Part shown: piece after piece, positions 60,466-64,000 of the stretch | Position numbering within the stretch: the stretch's first letter is position 1 | Layout of the letters: each line of letters opens with the position of its first letter | Made by a program: the position numbers and the translations under genes | Source of the DNA: Microbacterium sp. VKM Ac-2923 | GTDB lineage: Bacteria; Actinomycetota; Actinomycetes; Actinomycetales; Microbacteriaceae | Direction of reading: 5' to 3' | Length of the DNA stretch: 64,000 nucleotides | Assembly (NCBI RefSeq): GCF_022815605.1 | Contig: NZ_JALGRP010000001.1 | Span: 465,643 to 529,642, forward strand | The notes under the pieces: generated by a model | Database searches by the model: none | The model's input: only the letters and a program-made list of their open reading frames with translations | What the model was told of the DNA's origin: nothing

Positions 60466-61386
60466 CGGGTGGAGTCGGCCGAGCGGGTGGCGGCCGGGGC
60501 GCGGTCGCGGGTGGGGTCGGCTGAGCGGGTGGAGCCGGCTGAGCGGGTGGCGGCCGGGGCACGGTCGCGGGTGGAGCTGAGACGGCGGTGGCCGGGGCTC
60601 GGTCGCGGCGCGGAGGCTGGGAACGGCCGGGGCGCCGGCCCGTGCGAAGCGACCTGTGCTCTTGGGCAGCAGGGTTCGGTTCGGGGCGGGATCGGCGTTG
60701 CCCGCCCCGATGCGCCGAGAATGCCCCCAAGTCGGCTTCGCACGGGAAGCTATAGCGCGGGGCGCGGGGCGTCGGTCGCGGGGCTCGAGCGAGTGCGGGA
60801 GCGGCTGCGGGGCGCAGAATGTGCATTGGGGCGTCCGCTGCCCGCCCCGGTGCACATTTTGTGCCCCGTTCGTAGTTGCTGCACGGGCTGTACGATGCGA
60901 GCGGATCCCGAGCGCGGCGAAGGTGGTGGCGAGGCGGGTCGGCGGCGCTGGGTGGGTCGGCGTGGAAACGGGGCATCGGTGGCGGCCGGGCGGCTGCGGG
61001 GTGCGGGAGTGGCTGCGGGGCGCGGAATGTGCACTGGGGCGTTCGCTGTCCGCCCCGGTGCACATTCTGCGCCCCGTTCGTGATTGCTGCACGCTGTGCG
61101 GTGCGCGCGGATGCCGAGCCGCCCGAGGGTGGCGGCGAGGCGGGTCGGCGGCGCTGGGTGGGTCCACGTGGAAACGGGGCATCGGCGGCAGCCGGGCGGC
61201 TGCGGGGTGCCGGAGGGGGTTCGGGGCGCGGAATGTGCATTGGGGCGTCCGCTGCCCGCCCCGGTGCACATTTCGCGCCCCGAACCTGGGCTCCGGAGCG
61301 AGCGAGCTCCCGGATCCGCGCCACCCCCGCTCCGACAGGCGATGGCCGCGTGGCCCTCACGCGGGGCGGTCACGGCGAGGCGGCTC
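60466..61386. repeat. 921-bp intergenic repeat region with three ~205-bp tandem units
   Basis: From 60466 to about 60590 the phrase gagcgggtgg(a/c)g-ccg recurs, continuing the gene's 3' repeats. A palindromic element (copy D) lies at 60673-60731. From about 60800 to 61290 three imperfect units of about 205 bp follow, each holding a palindrome (about 60808-60870, 61014-61080 and 61219-61285) whose arms are GGGGCGC-GAATGTGCA and TGCACATT-GCGCCCC. Long frames on both strands here lack start signals and I do not call genes. Confidence 0.8.
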
Positions 61387-62430
61387 TCAGTCGAGCACGC
61401 CGCCGAGGTCGTACGAACTCACCGTCTCGAGCTGCGCGAAGGTGCACGAGCGGGCGTCGCGGTCGGGTCGCCACCGGTCGAACTGCACCGTGTGGCGGAA
61501 ACGCATGCCCTCGAGCTGGTCGTAGCGCACCTCGAGGACGAGCTCCGGGCGCAAGCGCACGAACGATACGTCTTTCGACGCCGAGAAGCGTGAACGATCG
61601 GTCTCGCCGACGACGGCGGCGCCGTCGGCATCCCGTTCGACGAGGGGAGCGAGCTCGTCGATCAGTTCTTTGCGCCGCGCGTCCGTCCAGGCCGATACGC
61701 CGCCGACGCCGTGCAGGCGTCCTTCGTCGTCGTAGAGCCCGACGAGCAGAGAACCGACACCCTGGCCCGACTTGTGGATGCGATACCCCAGGGCTACCAC
61801 ATCGGCGGTGCGCGCGTGCTTGATCTTGAACATCGTGCGCTTGTTCGGCGCGTACGGCTGCGTGAGCGGCTTGGCTACGACTCCGTCGAGTCCGGCGCCC
61901 TCGAACTCGGCCAACCAGCGGCGAGCGAGGTCGGGGTCGTCGGTGGTGCGCGTGACGTGCACGGGGTGGGGGACGGCGCCGAGGAGGTCTTCGAGCTGGG
62001 CGCGGCGCTCCGAGAACGGCTCCGCCTGAAGGTCGCGGTCACCGCGCGCGAGCAGGTCGAAGGCGATGAACATCGCCGGGGTCTCTTCCGAGAGCATGTT
62101 CACCCGGGAGGCCGCGGGGTGGATGCGCTGTGACAGCGCCTCCCAGTCGAGGCGCTGCGCGCCCGGCTCACCGCGCGCGACGACGACCTCGCCGTCGATC
62201 AGGCACGGCTCGGGCAGGATCTGCGCGAAGGCGGTGACGAGCTCGGGGAAGTAGCGAGTGAGCGGTTTTGCTCCGCGGCTGCCGATCTCGACGTCGGTGC
62301 CGTCCCACGACACCAGCGCCCTGAAGCCGTCCCACTTGGGCTCGTAGCTGAACCCGCCCGCGACCTTCTCGTGCTCGGGCACGGCGGGCACCGACTTCGC
62401 CAGCATCGGTGCGGGGATGTCGTAGGCCAC
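61387..62430 (-). CDS. ligC: ATP-dependent DNA ligase, LigC-like
   Basis: The 347-residue ligase has the adenylation motif YEPKWDGFRAL with catalytic Lys32, motif III-like FIAFDLLARGD, motif IV GLDGVVAKPL and motif V MFKIKHARTADVVALGYRIH, then an OB-fold domain (GVGSLLVGLYDDEGRLHGVG and RPELVLEVRYDQLEG). It has neither the polymerase nor the nuclease domain of LigD, so it is the LigC type that acts in gap repair. It starts five bases after the stop of the AI-2E-family gene, so the two are probably one transcript. Confidence 0.92.
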   Translation of the reverse strand: MAYDIPAPMLAKSVPAVPEHEKVAGGFSYEPKWDGFRALVSWDGTDVEIGSRGAKPLTRYFPELVTAFAQILPEPCLIDGEVVVARGEPGAQRLDWEALSQRIHPAASRVNMLSEETPAMFIAFDLLARGDRDLQAEPFSERRAQLEDLLGAVPHPVHVTRTTDDPDLARRWLAEFEGAGLDGVVAKPLTQPYAPNKRTMFKIKHARTADVVALGYRIHKSGQGVGSLLVGLYDDEGRLHGVGGVSAWTDARRKELIDELAPLVERDADGAAVVGETDRSRFSASKDVSFVRLRPELVLEVRYDQLEGMRFRHTVQFDRWRPDRDARSCTFAQLETVSSYDLGGVLD

Positions 62431-62435
62431 TGCGG

Positions 62436-63635
62436 TCAGCTTTCCTTGCCGTCGCGGCCCGCGTCACCCTCGGAGCCCGAGAGGGGCACGGGATTCTTGC
62501 GCTTCTTGCGCTGCGCCCATTCGGCCGGCTTGTCGTCGCCGTTCCATACGGTGATGATGCCCCAGACGACCGCCGTGAGGGGGACGGCGAGGAGGGTGCC
62601 GAGGATGCCGCCGATTGCCGTCCCGCCGGCCAGTACCACCAGCACCACGAACGAGTGCAGCTTCATGGAGCGGCCCATGAGCACGGGCTGCAGGAAGTTG
62701 CCCTCGAGCTGGTTCACGAGGACGACGACGCCGACGACGATCAGCGCCACGATCGGGCCGTTGGTGACCAACGCCACCAGCGCCGCGAGGATGCCGGCGG
62801 TCACGGCACCCACGATCGGGATGAATGCGAGCAGGAACACCAGCACCGCGAGCGGCAGCGCGAGGGGCACCTGCAGGATCGCCAGACCGATGCCGATGCC
62901 GATGGCGTCGACCGCGGCGACGGATGCCGTGCCGCGCACGTACGAGCCGAGAACGGTCACCGTCTTGTCGCCGATGCGGCGGGCGCGGTCGTAGTGTGCG
63001 CCGTGGAAGGGGCGCAGCACGAACTCCCACATGCGGGGGCCGTCCTTGAGGAAGAAGAAGAGGATGACGACCATGAGCACGAAGCCGGTGACGAACGACG
63101 CGACCGCGCTCACCCCGGCGAGGGCGCCGGTGCCGAACTGGGCGCTCGTGACGAAGTCGCCGATGCCCTGGAGGGCCGCGTTCACTTGATCGGGCGAGAT
63201 CGCGAACGGCAGCGTGTGGTACCAATCCTGGGCCTTCTCGAAGCCTTCGACGGCCTGCGAGCTCAGCGAGTCCCACTGGTTGATGACGGCGTTGACGACC
63301 AGCCAGCCCAGCGCCGCCAGCACGACGACCACGGCGAGCAGCGTCAGTAGCGTCGCGATGACGGAGGGCACCCCCTTGCGTCGCATCCACATCGTGACCG
63401 GGCCGAAGGCAGAGGCGAAAATCAGCGCCAGTACAAGGGGGATGATCACCAGCGTCACCTGACCGATGCCCCAGATGAGACCGGCGACGAGGACGACGAC
63501 GATGATGATCTGCACGGCCCGCACGGCCAGGCGGCCGAAACCATCGGCCCACAGGCTCTTCGGTGGTGCCTGTACCGCCTTGGCGACGGATGCGACCGCG
63601 TCGCGAGGCGCGGAATGACGAGAGAACAGGCCCAT
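62436..63635 (-). CDS. AI-2E family transporter (PF01594-type permease)
   Basis: The 399-residue membrane protein has about eight helices with the family core LFFFLKDGPRMW, VLGSYVRGTASVAAVDAIGI, VFLLAFIPIVGAVTAGI and NQLEGNFLQPVLMGRSMKLH. Members were named for autoinducer-2 export but many are transporters of other or unknown substrates. ATG 63635 has TACCGT (plus 63642-63647) six bases upstream and is leaderless, so the upstream extension is rejected. It leads the ligase gene. Confidence 0.92.
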   Translation of the reverse strand: MGLFSRHSAPRDAVASVAKAVQAPPKSLWADGFGRLAVRAVQIIIVVVLVAGLIWGIGQVTLVIIPLVLALIFASAFGPVTMWMRRKGVPSVIATLLTLLAVVVVLAALGWLVVNAVINQWDSLSSQAVEGFEKAQDWYHTLPFAISPDQVNAALQGIGDFVTSAQFGTGALAGVSAVASFVTGFVLMVVILFFFLKDGPRMWEFVLRPFHGAHYDRARRIGDKTVTVLGSYVRGTASVAAVDAIGIGIGLAILQVPLALPLAVLVFLLAFIPIVGAVTAGILAALVALVTNGPIVALIVVGVVVLVNQLEGNFLQPVLMGRSMKLHSFVVLVVLAGGTAIGGILGTLLAVPLTAVVWGIITVWNGDDKPAEWAQRKKRKNPVPLSGSEGDAGRDGKES

Positions 63636-63711
63636 GGTCACACGGTAGCGGGGGCCTCCGACATCGGCTGCGCTGTTGCGCCGCGCCCTGCCACGGATTA
63701 GGGCCGCAGAC

Positions 63712-63790
63712 ACGTGGCATCCCGTGGTCGGACCTCGTCGCCGGCCCAGGCGGCGCTGCCCCGCCGCGGGTACGTGGCATCCCGTGGTCG
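63712..63790. repeat. 19-bp direct repeat spaced 60 bp
   Basis: acgtggcatcccgtggtcg occurs at 63712-63730 and 63772-63790. The stretch 63636-64000 holds this, the terminal heptamer array and no gene I can support. Confidence 0.85.
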
Positions 63791-63916
63791 ATCGGCGCCG
63801 CTCGCCGGGCGGCGCGTCTCCGCCGGGGTGACCGGCATTCCGAAACCGTATGCGTGCGCGAGACCGCATGCGGTGGGCATCGCGCCCGTGCAGTCTCGGC
63901 GAACCGGCTACGGTTT

Positions 63917-64000
<84 letters not shown>

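Noticed and set aside
60323..61360. Long open frames on both strands across the repeat region
   Set aside because: They follow the tandem repeats, are Arg/Pro/Ala-rich, lack start signals and show no conserved domain.

Overview
The window is about 70% G+C. Its gene content and synteny point to a Gram-positive actinobacterium of the Microbacteriaceae, most likely Microbacterium or a close relative. Supporting signs are tsaD next to an Hsp70/IniBAC-like locus, groES without groEL, guaB-guaB3-SURF1-DUF3817-guaA synteny, a LigC/Prim-Pol repair set, and many genes whose -10 hexamer (TANNNT) ends about 7 nt before the start codon, the signature of leaderless transcripts. It is chromosomal. I see no prophage, insertion sequence or CRISPR array.

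Layout. 1-3000: tsaD and a small membrane gene, facing a THUMP-like methyltransferase. 3001-14900: an unusual locus. Two Asn/Asp/Ser/Thr-rich, lysine-free repeat proteins precede two translationally coupled dynamin-like GTPases of IniA/IniC type on the plus strand. Facing them are a four-helix membrane protein, an IniB-like protein, an AAA/LuxR regulator and a membrane-anchored Hsp70-like ATPase. All three repeat proteins carry one shared module, so the locus reads as one cell-envelope stress system related to mycobacterial iniBAC but with extra parts. 15040-16516: groES under two CIRCE elements, and rarD. 16687-22856: a branched-chain amino-acid-type ABC transporter (binding protein, LivF, LivG, LivM and a LivH fused to a secreted-type domain). 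23173-31119: guanine nucleotide synthesis (guaB, guaB3, guaA) with SURF1, DUF3817 and small membrane proteins.

31500-41000: a glycosyltransferase, a decayed metallo-hydrolase, a LigD-type polymerase, a BAX-inhibitor-1 protein, a GDPD phosphodiesterase, a flavin oxidoreductase and an ABC-2 exporter pair, with repeat-bearing spacers between them. 41100-43012: a zinc island with a COG0523 protein, Zur-type box, zinc-independent ribosomal protein L36, SmtB-type sensor and a 26-histidine protein. 43256-46578: an S4 protein, a HepT/MntA toxin-antitoxin pair just 3' of an atypical CAT-anticodon tRNA, a protein made of twelve YDPDGG repeats, and an N-terminally short MurE-like ligase. 46624-49243: a marR-eamA-gntR operon divergent from a VOC gene, with clear MarR-type palindromes.

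49307-63635: membrane proteins, a stress protein, the PcrA helicase, an SseB-like protein, DUF1684, a Prim-Pol, a secreted alkaline phosphatase, a cell-surface protein with duplicated signal-peptide-like repeats, a LigC-like DNA ligase and an AI-2E-family permease. Spacers in the second half hold a dispersed family of roughly 65-bp G+C-rich palindromes and several tandem repeats, and the window ends inside a 7-bp tandem repeat.
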